Assembly (NCBI GenBank): GCA_949130485.1
Contig: OX422193.1
Location: forward strand, 7,350,472-7,414,471
Length of the DNA: 64,000 bases
Direction of reading: 5' to 3'
From: Agelas oroides
Lineage: Eukaryota > Porifera > Demospongiae > Agelasida > Agelasidae
Every line of letters begins with the position of its first letter. Position 1 is the stretch's first letter. Made by a program: the position numbers and the translations under genes. Below the pieces are notes generated by a model. That model saw only the letters and a program-made list of their open reading frames with translations. It did no database searches and was not told the origin of the DNA. This document shows, one piece after another, positions 12,592-26,935 of this stretch.

Positions 12592-14535
12592 ACACCGTGA
12601 GATATTATGGGAGATCATAAGACAGCATGACACACTACGAGACATTATAGATCCAATGGGACTGTATGAGACAGCATGAGACACTGACACAATAGGAGAC
12701 ATCGTGAGGCACTATGAGACACCATGAGATATTATGGGACATCATCAGACAGCATGACACACTACGAGACATTATGGATGCAATAGGACTGTGTGAGGCA
12801 ACATGAGACATGAGACACTATGAGAGACAAAAGGAGACATCATGAGATATTATGAGACTGCATGAGACACTACGAGACATTATAGATCCAATGGGACTGT
12901 ATGAGACAGCATGAGACACTGAGACAAAAGGAGACATCATGAGACATTATGAGTCAGCATGAAACACTACTAGCGAATAAGAGACATCATGAGACATGAT
13001 GAGACAGCATGAGAGATTATGAGACATTGTGGATGAAATGGGACTGTATGAGACAGCATGAGACACTATGAGACAATAGGAGACATCATCAGACATTATG
13101 ATGCAGCATGAGACACTATGAAACAATGAGTGACATAATGAGACGTCATGAGACAGCATGAGACTCTAGGAGACATTATGGATGCAATGCGACTCTATGA
13201 CACAGCATAAAGTACTCAGACAATCAATAGGAGACATCATCAGACATTATGACACGCTATGAGACATCATGAGACAGCATGAGACATGAGACGCTATGAG
13301 ACAATAGGAGACATCATGAGATATTATGAGACAGCATGAGACACTACGAGACATAGATCCAACGGCACTGTATGAGACAGCATTAGACACTGACACAATA
13401 GGAGACATCGTGAGGCAGTATGAGACACTATGAGGCACCATGAGACACCATGAGATATTATGGGAGATCATGAGACAGCATGACACACTATGAGACATTA
13501 TGGATGCAATGGGACAGCATGAGACAGCATGAGACACCATGAGAAATAGGAGATATTGTGAGATATTCAGACACTATAACACATCATGAGACATTATTAG
13601 ACGGCATGAGACACTATCAGCCAATAAGAGACATCATGAGACATTATAAGACATTATGGATGCGATGGGACTGTGTGATAACACTATGAGACAATAGGAG
13701 ACAGTGTGAGACAGTATGAGACACTATGAGACACCATCAGACATTGAGACAGCATGAGACACTGTGAGACAAAAGGAGACATCATGAGAAATTATGAGAC
13801 AGAATAAGACACTACGAGACATTATGACATGCAATAGAATTGTATGTGACAGTATGAGACACTGTGAGACAACAGGAGACATCATGAGATATTATGAGAC
13901 ACTATGAGACATCATGAGACATCATGATACAGCATGAAGTACTATGAGACATTATGGATGCAATGGCACTATATGAGACAGCATGAGATACTGAGACAAT
14001 AGGAGACATCATTAGACATCATGAGACATTATGGATGCAATTTGACTGAACTATTAGAGCCAATAGGAGACATCATGAGGCATCATGAGACATTATGAGA
14101 CACTATAAGACATCATGAGACATTATGAGACGGTATGAGACACTACAAGACATTATGAGATTGAATGGGACTGTATGAGACAGCATGAGACACCATGAGA
14201 CATTATGAGATGCAATGAAATTGTATGAGACAGCATGAGATAGCATGCGACATTATGAGACAATAGCAGACATCATCAGACATTATGAGACAGCATGAGA
14301 CACTATGAAACAAGGAGAGACATCATCAGACCTCACGAGAGAGCATGAGACAGCATGAGACACTACGAGACATTATGGATGCAATGGGACTGCATGAGTC
14401 AGCATGAGATACTGAGACAATAGGAGACATCATGAGACGTTATGAGACAGAATGAGACAATATTAGCCAATAAGAGACATCATGAGACATGATGAGACAG
14501 CATGAGACATTATGAGACATTATGGATGAAATGGG
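12592..14535 (+). repeat. GAGACA-orientation satellite block
   Basis: ATGAGACAnn monomers. The part from about 13285 to 14535 is the source-like paralogue of 35496-36731 and 38506-39741. The earlier part matches 1789-2900. Confidence 0.95.
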
Positions 14536-16950
14536 AATATTGTCTCATGGTGTCTCATAACGTCTCATGATGTCTCCTATTGTCTCAGTATCTCATGCTG
14601 ACTCATGCAGTCCCATTCCGTCCATAATGTCTCGTAGTGTCTCATGCTGTCTCATGCTCTCTCGTGAGGCCTGATGATGTCTCTCCTTGTTTCATAGTGT
14701 CTCATGCTGTCTCATAATGTCTGATGATGTCTGCTATTGTCTCATAATGTCGCATGCTATCTCATGCTGTCTCATACAATTTCATTGCATCTCATAATGT
14801 CTCATGGTGTCTCATGCTGTCTCATACAGTACCATTCAATCTCACAATGTCTTGTAGTGTCTCATGCCGTCTCATAATGTCTCATGATGTCTTATAGTGT
14901 CTCATAATGTCTCATGCTGTCTCATGATGTCTCATGATGTCTCTTATTGGCAAATAGTTCAGTCCCATTGGATCAACAATGTCTCATAATGTCTAATGAT
15001 GTCTCCTATTGTATCAGTATCTCATGCTGTCTCATATTGTCCCATTGCATCAATAATGTCTCGTAGTGTCTCATGTTGTCTCATAGTATCTCTAGATTTC
15101 TCATAGTGTCTCACAATGTTTCCTATTGTCTCATAGTCTCGTGCTGTCTCATAAAGTCCCATTGCATCCATAATAATTCATAGTGTCTCATGCTGTCTCA
15201 TAATGTCTCATGATGTTTCATGGTGTCTCATAATGTCTGATATAGTCTCCTATTGTCTCAGTTTTTCATGCTGTCTCATACAGTCCCAATGCATCCATAA
15301 TGTCTCGTGGTGTCTTGTGCTGTCTGATAAAATCTCATGATGTATCATAGTGTCTCATACTGGCTCACAATATCTCAGGATATCTCATAGTGTCTCATAA
15401 TGTCTCATGATGTCTCCTACTGTCTCAGGGTGTCATGCTGTCTCATGATGTCTCATGATGTCCCATAATATCTGATGGTGTCTCGTAGTACCTTATAGTG
15501 TCTCATAGTGCCTCACGATGTCTCCTATTGTGTCAGTGCCTCATTCTGTCTCCTACAGTCCCATTGGATCTATAATGTCTCATAATGTCTCATGCTGTCT
15601 CATAATGTCTCATGATATCTCTTATTTTCTCATAGTGTCTAATACTGTCTCATAAGTTCTCATGATGACTCCTGCAGTCTCATAATGTCTCATGCTGTCT
15701 CATAATGTCTCATGATGACTGCTGCAGTCTCATAATGTTTCATAGTGTCTGATAACGTCTCATGATGTCTCCTATTACCTCAGTATCTTATGCTGTGTTA
15801 TAGAGTCGCATTGCATCCATAATGTCTCCTAGAGTCTTTTGGTGTCTCATGACGTCGCATGATGTCTCTCATTGTTTCATAGTGTCTCATCCTGTCTCAT
15901 AATATCTGATGAATTCTCCTATTGTCGCATAGTGTCTCATGCTGTCTCATACAGTCCCATTTCATCCATAATGTCTCATAATGTCTCATGCTGTCTCATC
16001 ATGTCTCATGATGTCTCTTATTGGCTAATATTGTCTCATGCTGTCTCATAACGTCTCATGATGTCTCCTATTGTCTCAGTATCTCATGCTGACTCATGCA
16101 GTCCCATTGCATCCATAATGTCTCGTAGTGTCTCATGCTGTCTCATGCTCTCTCGTGAGTTCTGATGATGTCTATCCTTGTTTCATAGTGTCTCATGCTG
16201 TATCATAATGTCTCATGATGTCTCCTATTGTCTCAGTATCTCATGCTGACTCATGCAGTCCCATTGCACCCATAATAGTGTCTCATGCTGTCTCATGCTC
16301 TCTCGTGAGGTCTGATGATGTCTCTCCTTGTTTCATAGTGTCTCATGCTGTCTCATTATGTCGCATGCTGTCTCATACAGTCCCATTGGATCTATAATGT
16401 CTCGTAGTGTCTCATACTGTTTCATAATATCTGATGGTGTCTCCTCTTTTCGCATAGTGTCTCATGTCTCATGTTGTCTGATACAGTCCCATTGCATCCA
16501 TAATGTCTCGTAGTAGGTCATGCTATCTGATGATGTCAATAATATCTCATGGTGTCTCATAGTGCCTCATAGTGTCTCATACTGCCTCACGATGTCTCCT
16601 ATTGTCAGTGTCTCATGCTGTCTCATACAGTCCCATTCGATCTATAATGTCTCATAGTGTCTCATAATGTCTGATGATGTCTCCTATTGTCTAAGTATCT
16701 CATGCTGTCCCACAATGTCTCATGATGTCTCATAGTGTCTCATAATGTCTCATGATGTCTCCTATTGTCTAAGTGTCTCATGCTGTCTCATACAGTCCCA
16801 TTGCATCCATAATGTCTCATTCTGTCTCATAAAGTCTGATGATGTCTCCTATTGTCTCATACTGTCTCATGCGGACTCATACAGTCACTTTGTGTCCATA
16901 ATGTCTCATTCTGCCTCATAAAGTCACGTGATGTCTTCTATTGTCTCATA
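14536..16950 (-). repeat. TGTCTC-orientation satellite block
   Basis: The flip occurs at GATGAAATGGG followed by AATATTGTCTC. The same junction occurs at 36731/36732 and 39741/39742. Monomers are TGTCTCATnn. From 16436 onward the sequence is the left end of the 11 kb segment repeated at 43290. Confidence 0.95.
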
Positions 16951-18465
16951 GCAGCATGAGAAACTGCGAGAATAGGAGACCACATGAGACATTATGAGAC
17001 ATTATGTGACAGCATGAGACAGTATGAGACAATACGAGACATCATATGAGACAGCATGAGACATTACGAGACATTATGGATGCGATGGGACTGTATGATA
17101 CAGTATGGGACACTGACGCAATAGGAGATATTGTGAGGCAGTATGAGACACTACGAGGCACTATGAGACACCATGAGATATCATGGCAGATCATGAGACA
17201 GCATGACACACTACGAGATATTATGGATGAAATGGGACGGACTGTATGAGTCAGCATGAGAAACTGCGAGAATAGGAGACCACAGGAGACATTATGAGAC
17301 AGTATGAGACACTATGAGACAATAAGAGACATAATGACACATTCTGAGACAGCATGAGACATTACGAGATATTATGGATGCAATTGGACTGTATGATACA
17401 CCATGAGACATGAGACACTATGAGACAATAGGAGACATCATGAGATATTATGAGACAGCATGAGACACTACGAGACATTATAGATCCAATGGGACTGTAT
17501 GAGACAGCATGAGACACTGGCACAATAGGAGACATTGTTAGGCAGTATGAGACACTATTAGGCACTATGAGACACCATGAGATATTATGTGACATCATGA
17601 TACATACATAATGAGACAGCATTACGAACTGCGACAAATAGGAGATCACATGAGACGTTATGAGACATCATGAGACAGTATGAGACACTATGAGACAATG
17701 AGACCTCATGAGATATTATCAGACAGTATGAGACACTGAGACAGTAGGAGACATCACGAGACATTAAGAGATAATATGAGACACTATGAGACAATAGGAG
17801 ACATCATGAGACATTATGAGACAGCATGAGACACTACGAGACATTATAGATCCAATGGGACTGTACGAGACAGCATAAGACACTGACACAATAGGAGATA
17901 TCGTGAGGTAGTATGAGACACTATGAGGCACTATGACACACCATGAGAAACTATGAGACATCATGAGACATCATGAGACAGCATGAGGTACTACGAGACA
18001 TTATGGATGCAATGGGACTGTATGGTACAGAATGAGACACCACGAGACAATAGGAGACATCATCAGGCAGTATGAGATATCATGAGGCATTAAGAGACAG
18101 GATGAGACACTGAGACAATAAGAGACATCATGAGACATTATGAGAGAGCATGAGACACTACGAGACATATGAGATGCAATGGGACTTTATCAGACAGTAT
18201 GAGAAACTATGAGACAATAGGAGACATCACGTGACTTTATGAGACAGAATGAGACATTATGGACACAAAGTGACTGTATGAGATAGCATGAGACACTATG
18301 AGACAATAGGAGACATTATGAGACAGAATGAGACATTATGGATGCAATGGGTCTGTATGAGACAGCATGAGACACTGAGACAATAGGAGACATCATGAGA
18401 CATTATGAGACATTATGAGACATCATGAGACATTGTGAGACAGCATGAGACACTATGAGACATTA
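16951..18465 (+). repeat. GAGACA-orientation satellite block
   Basis: ATGAGACAnn monomers, opening at CATAGCAGCATGAG and closing in the palindrome at 18443-18485. Paralogous to 43807-45320 and in part to 59703-60368. Confidence 0.95.
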
Positions 18466-18485
18466 TGTCTCATAGTGTCTCATGC
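18443..18485. repeat. Perfect palindrome at a strand-switch junction
   Basis: Left arm GCATGAGACACTATGAGACA (20 bases), loop TTA, then the exact reverse complement. The arms extend outward with one mismatch. This is the point where the satellite changes strand. Identical junctions at 45298-45340 and 60346-60388 show that the inversion is older than the duplications. Confidence 0.9.
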
Positions 18486-19980
18486 TCTCTCAAGCAGTCC
18501 CATAATGTCTCATAATGTCTCATGCTGTCTCATAATGTCTCATGATGTCTCCTCTTGTCTCATAGTGTCTCATGTCTCATGTTGTCTCATACAGTCCCAT
18601 TGCATCCATAATGTCTCGTAGTGTGTCATGCTGTCTCATGATCTCCCATAATATCTCATGGTGTTTCATAGTGCCTCATAGTGTCTCATATTGCTGCACG
18701 ATGTCTCCTATTGTGTCAGTGTCTCATGCTGTATCATACAATCCCATCGCATCCATATTGTCTCACAATGTCTCATGCTGTCTCATGATGTCTCATGATG
18801 TCTCTTATTGGCTGATAGTGTCTCATGTCATCTCATGATATCTCATGATGTCTCATAGTGTCTCATAATATCTCATGATGTCTCCTATTTTCTCACAGTG
18901 TCTCATGCTGTTTCATACAGTCCCATTGAATCTCATAATGTCTAGTAGTGTCTTATGCAGTCTTCATGTCTCAAGATGTCTCATCGTGTCTCATAATGTC
19001 TCATGATGTCCCATGCTTTCTCATGATCTCTCATGATGTCTCATGATGTCTCCTATTGTCTCAGTATCTTATGCTGTCTCATACAGGCTCATTGCGTCCA
19101 TAATATCTCGTAGTGTCTCATACTGTCTCATAATGTCTCATAATGTCTCGTATTGTCTCATTGTGTCTCATGCTGTCTCATGCTGTCCCATTGCATCAAT
19201 AATGTCTCGTAGTGTCTCATGCTGTCTCATAGTGTCTCTTGATTTCTCATAGTGTCTCATGATGTCTCCTATTGTCTCATAGTCTCGTGCTGTCTCATAC
19301 TGTCCCATTGCATCAATAATGTCTCGTAGTGTTTCATGCTGTCTCATATTGTCTCTTGATTTCTCATAGTGTCTCATGATGTCTCCTATTGTCTCATAGT
19401 CTCTTGCTGTCTCATAACGTCCCATTGCATCCGCAATGTCTCATAGTGTCTCATGCTGTCTCATAATGTCTCATAATGTCTCATGATGTCTCATGGTGTA
19501 TCATAATGTCTGATGTGGTCTCCTATTGTCTCAGTTTCTCATGCTGTCCCATACAGTCCCAATGCATCAATAATGCCTCGTGGTATCTTGTGCTGTCTGA
19601 TAAAATCTCATGATGTATCACAGTGTCTCATACTGGCTCACAATGTCTCAGGATATCTCATAGTGTCTCATGATGTCTCCTCCTGTCTCAGTGTGTGATG
19701 CTGTCTCATGATGTCTCATGATGTCCCATAATATCTGATGGTCTCTCATAGTGCCTCACGATGTCTCCTATTGTGTCAGTGTCTCATGCTGTCTCATACA
19801 GTCCCATTGGATCTATAATGTCTCATAATGACTCATGCTATCTCATAATGTCTCATGGTATCTCTTATTTTCTCATAGTGTCTCATACTGTCTCATAATG
19901 TCTCATGATGTCTCCTGCTGTCTCATAATGTCTCATAGTGTCTGATAATGTCTCATGATGTCTCCTATTGTCTCAGTATC

Positions 19981-22900
19981 TTATGCTGTGTTATAGAGTC
20001 GCATTGCATCCATAATGTCTCCTAGAGTCTTATGCTGTGTCATCACGTCGCATGATGTCTCTCATTGTTTCATAGTGTCTCATCCTGTCTCATAATATCT
20101 GATGATGTCTCCTATTGTCTCATAGTGTCTCATGCTGTCTCATACAGTCCCATTTCATCCATAATGTCTCATAATGTCTCATGCTGTCTCATCATGTCTC
20201 ATGATGTCTCTTATTGGCTAATATTGTCTCATGCTGTCTCATAACGTCTCATGATGTCTCCTATTGTCTCAGTATCTCATGCTGACTCATGCAGTCCCAT
20301 TGCATCCATAATGTCTCGTAGTGTCTCATGCTGACTCATGCTCTCTCGTGAGGTCTGATGATGTCTCTCCTTGTTTCATAGTGTCTCATGCTGTCTCATA
20401 ATGTCTGATGATGTCTGCTATTGTCTCATAATGTCTCATGGTTTCTCATACAGTCCCATTTCATCCATAATGTCTCATAATGTCTCATGCTGTCTCATCA
20501 TGTCTCATGATGTCTCTAATTGGCTAATATTGTCTCATTCTGTCTCATAACGTCTCATGATGTCTCCTATTGTCTCAGTATCTCATGCTGACTCATGCAG
20601 TCCCATTGCATCCATAATGTCTCGTAGTGTCTCATGCTGTCTCATGCTCTCTCGTGAGGTCTGATGATGTCTCTCCTTGTTTCATACGGTCTCATGCTGT
20701 CTCATGATGTCTGCTATTGTCTCATAATGTCTCATGCTGTCTCCTACAGTCCCATTGGATCTATAATGTCTCATAATGTCTCATGCTGTCTCATAATGTC
20801 TCATGATATCTCTTATTTTCTCATAGTGTCTAATACTGTCTGATAAGTTCTAATCATGTCTCCTGCTGTCTCATAATGTCTCATAGTGTCTGATAACGTC
20901 TCATGGTGTCTCCTATTGTCTCAGTATCTTATGCTGTGTTATAGAGTCGCATTGCATCCATAATGTCTCCTAGAGTCTTATGCTGTGTCATCACGTCGCA
21001 TGATGTCTCTCATTGTTTCATAGTGTCTCATCCGGTCTCATAATATCTGATGATGTCTCCTATTGTCTCATAGTCTCTCATGCTGTCTCATACAGTCCCA
21101 TTTCATCCATAATGTCTCATAATGTCTCATGCTGTCTCATGATGTCTCATGATGTCTCTTATTGGCTAATATTGTCTCATGCTGTCTCATAACGTCTCAT
21201 GATGTCTCCTTTTGTCTCAGTATCTCATGCTGACTCATGCAGTCCCATTGCATCCATAATGTCTCGTAGTGTCTCATGCTGTCTCATGCTCTCTCGTGAG
21301 GTCTGATGATGTCTCTCCTTGTTTCATAGTGTCTCATGCTGTCTCATAATGTCTGATGATGTCTGCTTTTGTCTCATAATGTCTCATGCGGTCTCCTACA
21401 GTCCCATTGGATCTATAATGTCTCATAATGTCTCATGCTGTCTCATAATGTCTCATGATATCTCTTATTTTCTCATAGTGTCTAATACTGTCTGATAAGT
21501 TCTAATGATGTCTCCTGCTGTCTCATAATGTCTCATAGTGTCTGATAACGTCTCATGATGTCTCCTATTGTCTCAGTATCTTATGCTGTGTTATAGAGTC
21601 GCATTGCATCCATAATGTCTCCTAGAGTCTTATGCTGTGTCATCACGTCACATGATGTCTCTCATTGTTTCATAGTGTCTCATCCTGTCTCATAATATCT
21701 GATGATGTCTCCTATTGTCTCATAGTCTCTCATGCTGTCTCATACAGTCCCATTTCATCCATAATGTCTCATAATGTCTCATGCTGTCTCATCATGTCTC
21801 ATGATGTCTCTTATTGGCTAATATTGTCTCATGCTGTCTCATAACGTCTCATGATGTCTCCTTTTGTCTCAGTATCTCATGCTGACTCATGCAGTCCCAT
21901 TGCATCCGTAATGTCTCGTAGTGTCTCATGCTGTCTCATGCTCTCTCGTGAGGTCTGATGATGTCTCTCCTTGTTTCATAGTGTCTCATGCTGTCTCATA
22001 ATGTCTGATGATGTCTGCTATTTTCTCATAATGTCTCATGCTGTCTCCTACAGTCCCATTGGATCTATAATGTCTCATAATGTCTCATGCTGTCTCATAA
22101 TGTCTCATGATATCTCTTATTTTCTCATAGTGTCTAATACTGTCTGATAAGTTCTCATGATGTCTGCTGCTGTCTCATAATGTCTCATAGTGTCTGATAA
22201 CGTCTCATGATGTCTCCTATTGTCTCAGTATCTTATGCTGTGTTATAGAGTCGCATTGCATCCATAATGTCTCCTAGAGTCTTATGCTGTGTCATCACGT
22301 CACATGATGTCTCTCATTGTTTCATAGTGTCTCATCCTGTCTCATAATATCTGATGATGTCTCCTATTGTCTCATAGTGTCTCATGCTGTCTCATACAGT
22401 CCCATTTCATCCATAATCTCTCATAATCTCTCATGCTGTCTCATCATGTCTCATGATGTCTCTTATTGGCTAATATTGTCTCATGCTGTCTCATAACGTC
22501 TCATGATGTCTCCTATTGTCTCAGTATCTCATGCTGACTCATGCAGTCCCATTGCATCCATAATGTCTCGTAGTGTCTCATGCTGTCTCATGCTCTCTCG
22601 TGAGGTCTGATGATGTCTCTCCTTGTTTCATAGTGTCTCATGCTGTCTCATGATGTCTACTATTGTCTCATAATGTCTCATGCTGTCTCCTACAGTCCCA
22701 TTGGATCTATAATGTCTCATAATGTCTCATGCTGTCTCATAATGTCTCATGATATCTCTTATTTTCTCATAGTGTCTAATACTGTCTGATAAGTTCTCAT
22801 GATGTCTGCTGCTGTCTCATAATGTCTCATAGTGTCTGATAACGTCTCATGATGTCTGCTATTGTCTCAGTATCTTATGCTGTGTTATAGAGTCGCATTG

Positions 22901-23160
22901 CATCCATAATGTCTCCTAGAGTCTTATGCTGTGTCATCACGTCACATGATGTCTCTCATTGTTTCATAGTGTCTCATCCTGTCTCATAATATCTGATGAT
23001 GTCTCCTATTGTCTCATAGTGTCTCATGCTGTCTCATACAGTCCCATTTCATCCATAATCTCTCATGCTGTCTCATCATGTCTCATGATGTCTCTTATTG
23101 GCTAATATTGTCTCATGCTGTCTCATAACGTCTCATGATGTCTCCTATTGTCTCAGTATC
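19981..23160 (-). repeat. 652-base higher-order tandem repeat, five units
   Basis: The variant block TTATGCTGTGTTATAGAG starts at 19981, 20929, 21581, 22233 and 22875, giving spacings of 948, 652, 652 and 642 bases. The first interval contains an extra internal tandem of about 300 bases. Each unit is made of TGTCTCATnn monomers with fixed variant positions, the usual sign of unequal exchange. The paralogous array at 46886 has only three such starts (spacings 948 and 652). Confidence 0.9.
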
Positions 23161-23520
23161 TCATGCTGACTCATGCAGTCCCATTGCATCCATAATGTCT
23201 CGTAGTGTCTCATGCTGTCTCATGCTCTCTCGTGAGTTCTGATGATGTCTATGTTTGTTTCATAGTGTCTCATGCTGTATCATAACGTCTCATGATGTCT
23301 CCTATTGTCTCAGTATCTCATGCTGACTCATGCAGTCCCATTGCATCAATAATGTCTCGTAGTGTCTCATGCTGTCTCATGCTCTCTCGTGAGTTCTGAT
23401 GATGTCTATCCTTGTTTCAAAGTGTCTCATGCTGTATCATAACGTCTCATGATGTCTCCTATTGTCTCAGTATCTCATGCTGACTCATGCAGTCCCATTG
23501 CATCTATAATATCTCGTAGT
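23161..23520 (-). repeat. 157-base tandem repeat, three copies of the marker
   Basis: TCATGCTGACTCATGCAG starts at 23161, 23318 and 23475, exactly 157 bases apart. The same spacing appears at 48782, 48939 and 49096. Confidence 0.88.
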
Positions 23521-24138
23521 GTCTCATGCTGTCTCATGCTCTCTCGTGAGGTCTGATGATGTCTCTCCTTGCTTCATAGTGTCTCAAGCTGTCTCATAAT
23601 GTCTGATGATGTCTGCTATTGTCTCATAATGTCGCATGCTATCTCATGCTATCTCATACAATTTCATTGCATCGCATAATGTCTCATGGTGTCTCATTGT
23701 GTCTCATGCTGCCTCATGATGTGTCCTATTGGCTAATAGTTCAGTCCCATTGCATCCATATGTCTCATAGTGTCTAATGATGTCTCCTATTGTCTCAGTA
23801 TTTCATGCTGTCTGATATAGTGCCATCGCATGTCTCATAGTACTTCATGCTGTCTATGATGTCTCATGATGTCTCATAGTGTCTCTTAATATCTCATGAT
23901 GTCTCATTGTGTCTCATAATATCTCATGATGTCTCCTATTGATTGTCTCAGTATCTTATGCCGTGTCATAGAGTCGCATTGCATCCATAGTGTTTCCTAG
24001 AGTCTCATGCTGTCTCATGACGTCTCATGATCTCTCTCATTGTTTCATAGTGTCTCATGCTGTCTCATAATGTCTGATGATGTCCCCTATTGTCTAATAG
24101 TGCCTCATGCTGTCTCATACAGTCCCATTTCATCCATA

Positions 24139-24143
24139 ATGTC
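24139..24143. other. Unoccupied (pre-insertion) site of the BEL/Pao element
   Basis: ATGTC here, within CATAATGTCTGATGATG, corresponds exactly to the 5-base duplication flanking the retrotransposon at 49719-49723 and 56065-56069. Sequence left of it matches the left flank (offset 25580) and sequence right of it the right flank (offset 31926). The 6346-base difference equals the element (6341) plus one target copy (5). Confidence 0.9.
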
Positions 24144-24863
24144 TGATGATGTCTCCTATTGTCTCATAGTGTCTCATGCTGTCTCCTCCAGTCCCATTTC
24201 ATCCATAATGTCTCATAATGTCTCATGCTGTCTCATCATGTCTCATGATGTCTCTTTTTGGCTAGTAGTGTTTCATACTGTCTCATAATGTCTGATGATG
24301 TCTCCTATTGTCTCAGTGTCTCATACTGTCTCATACAGTCCCATTGCATGTATAATGTCTTGTAGTGTCTCATGCTGTCTCATAATGTCTCATGATGTCT
24401 CATAAAGTCTCATGATGTCTCCTATTGTCTCAGTATCGTGTGCTGTCTCATACAGTCGCATTGGATCCATAATGTCTCGTAGTGTCTCATGCTGTCTCAT
24501 AATATCTCATGATGTCTCCTCTTGTCTCATAGTGTCTCATGTCTCATGTTGTCTCATACAGTTCCATTGCATCCATAATGTCTCGTACTGTGTCATGCTG
24601 TCTCATGATGTCCGATAATATCTCATGGTGTCTCATAGTGCCTCATAGTGTCTCATAGTGCCTCACGATGTCTCCTATTGTCTCAGTGTCTCATGCTGTC
24701 TCATACAGTCCCATTGGATCTATAATGTCTCATATTGTCTCAGAATTTCTGATGATGTCTCCTATTGTCTCATAGTGTCTCATGCTGTCTCATACATTCC
24801 CTTTGTGTCCTTAATGTCTCATTGTGTCTCAGAAAGTCACGTGATATCTCCTATTATCTTGTA

Positions 24864-25726
24864 GAAGCATGAGAAACTGCAACAATAGGAGACCCCATGA
24901 GACATAATGAGACATTATGAGACGGTATGAGACACTATGAGACAATAAGAGACATCTTGAGACATTATGAGACAGCATGAGACATTACGAGACATTATGG
25001 ATGTGATGGGACTTTATGATACAGCATGAGACATGAGACACTATGAGACAATAGGAGACATCATGAGATATTATGAGACAGCATGAGACCCTACGAGACA
25101 TTATAGATCCAACTTGAGACACTGACACAATAGGCAGTATGAGACACTTTGAGGCACTATGAAACACCATGAGATATTATGTGACATCATGATACATAAT
25201 GAGACAGCATGACACACTACGAGACATTATGGATGCAATGGGACTGTATGAGACAGCATGAGAAACTGCGACAAATAGGAGACCACATGAGACGTTATGA
25301 GACATCATGAGACAGTATGAGACACTATGAGACAATGAGACATCATGAGATATTATGAGACAGCATGAGACACTGAGACAGTGGGAGACATCATGAGACA
25401 TTAAGAGATAGCATGAGACACTATGAGACAATACGAGGCATCATGAGATGAAATGGGACTGTATGAGAAAGCATGAGACACTAGGAGACAATAGGAGACA
25501 TCATCAGATATTATGAGACAGCATGACACACTATGAAACAATGACAGACATCATGAGACGTCATGAGACAGCATGAGACTCTAGGAGACATTATGGATGC
25601 AATGCGACTCTATCACACAGCATAAGATACTCAGACAATAGGAGACATCATGAGACATTATCAGACACTATGAGACATTATGAGACAGCAGGAGACATCA
25701 TGAGACATTTGAGACAGCATGAGACA
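24864..25726 (+). repeat. GAGACA-orientation satellite block
   Basis: ATGAGACAnn monomers leading to the third module. From 25148 it is the paralogue of the window start; all of it is paralogous to 56791-57651. Confidence 0.95.
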
Positions 25727-26935
25727 TTATTATTATTATTATTATTATTATTATCGCTTTACAGTTCAGATGGGGGCGTGGAATGAATTACATAGAACTG
25801 AAAGTGGGAGAGTGAACTGAGGGTCCGTTAGACATAAAGCTAACAGCCGGGAGTCTATAGGTATAACAAACATACACTGAGTAGAGTGAAGTTGTTAGGT
25901 GTGAATCGGAAGTGCACACTAAGTCACATCTCTACAAGTTCTAGAACGGGTTCGAGCTGCAATTGGTGTTGAAAATAAGGTGGATCCAGATTCAATGCTA
26001 GCTCTCCAACCAGCCTTTTCATGGTTGTATATTCTGATCTGCTTACATCGCCTCAAGTATTTCACATCATACTCATCACTCCTAGTTGAAAAACGGTTTC
26101 TAATACTTATAGGTGTCCAGCCAGCTCGACCATCGGTAGTATATTTCACACCAGGTTGTTCATTCCTGATCTCAAATTCAACCACCTCAGCATCTTCAAG
26201 GTGTTGTAAGGGACCAACACTTTGGGCAGAATCAGATGTAGCAGCATCAGACTCAGAACTCTCACTGACGTCAGAGTCCATAGTTGCAGAAGAATCTTGG
26301 GAGCTGGGAGGAGGCAGGGGAGCTTGTGGGGGGCTGTTGCTCTGGGGAGAATCTGCAATAGTAACCTCAGACTCAGTACTCACACTCACATCAGAATCCT
26401 CACTGTCGTCAGGACCCACAGTCAAAAGAGGATCCTGGCTGGTAGGAGGCAACGGAGAATCCTGGGAGCTGGTAGGGGGCAACGGAAGTTCACCATCAAC
26501 TCCTGCAGATGTGGCTCCCGAGGAACAGGACCCAGGGAAAGAACTAGGTGGGTGGGCACCACTTAGAACGGGCTGATGAGATGCCAGTGTGCCTTCCCGT
26601 GAAAATGTAGGAATAAGAGGACTTTTACGTTGTTGCTTACTCACAGTAATAGTAGTAAAGTTCCCAGAGTCGGGATTGGCTCTTGATTTTCTTCTTCTTT
26701 GCCTGTGCCGACGACGACGTTGAGTTGTCCAGGCAACGGGCCAGAAGAAGGACACCGAAAAACCTGCATCAGAGAGGCGAGACGACCACTTTGCGTTGTC
26801 TAGGTGAAGGCCACCTTGTTGCAACTCCATTACAAGGGAGACGGGGAAGCCCAGATTAGACAGCTGAGCGTACTGGTCCTCTAACACGCAGACACGGATT
26901 GTTGCTCCTGACGCCATTTTATCAGGGTTATATGT
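25727..26935 (-). mobile_element. ORF1-only non-LTR retroelement-like module, copy 3
   Basis: Same structure and junctions as the module at 580-1788, with a (TAA)n tail at about 25727-25755. It sits inside both large duplications: 25148 onward pairs it with copy 1, and 16436-27776 pairs it with copy 4. Confidence 0.55.
25919..26917 (-). CDS. Unrecognised 332-residue ORF1-like protein, module copy 3
   Basis: Uninterrupted frame starting MASGATIRVC. It differs from the other copies at His38, Ser119 and Phe127. Arginine-rich stretch (67-79), low-complexity acidic/proline/serine linker and the C-terminal part (246-304) are intact. As in the other copies, an upstream in-frame satellite extension exists but is unlikely to be coding. 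Family not recognised. Confidence 0.5.
   Translation of the reverse strand: MASGATIRVCVLEDQYAQLSNLGFPVSLVMELQQGGLHLDNAKWSSRLSDAGFSVSFFWPVAWTTQRRRRHRQRRRKSRANPDSGNFTTITVSKQQRKSPLIPTFSREGTLASHQPVLSGAHPPSSFPGSCSSGATSAGVDGELPLPPTSSQDSPLPPTSQDPLLTVGPDDSEDSDVSVSTESEVTIADSPQSNSPPQAPLPPPSSQDSSATMDSDVSESSESDAATSDSAQSVGPLQHLEDAEVVEFEIRNEQPGVKYTTDGRAGWTPISIRNRFSTRSDEYDVKYLRRCKQIRIYNHEKAGWRASIESGSTLFSTPIAARTRSRTCRDVT

Larger units (their letters stand above)
18466..24863 (-). repeat. TGTCTC-orientation satellite block with higher-order repeats
   Basis: The longest single-orientation block. It contains the 652-base and 157-base tandem repeats listed separately, and the unoccupied retrotransposon target at 24139-24143. 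It ends at TATTATCTTGTAGAAGCATGAG. Confidence 0.95.
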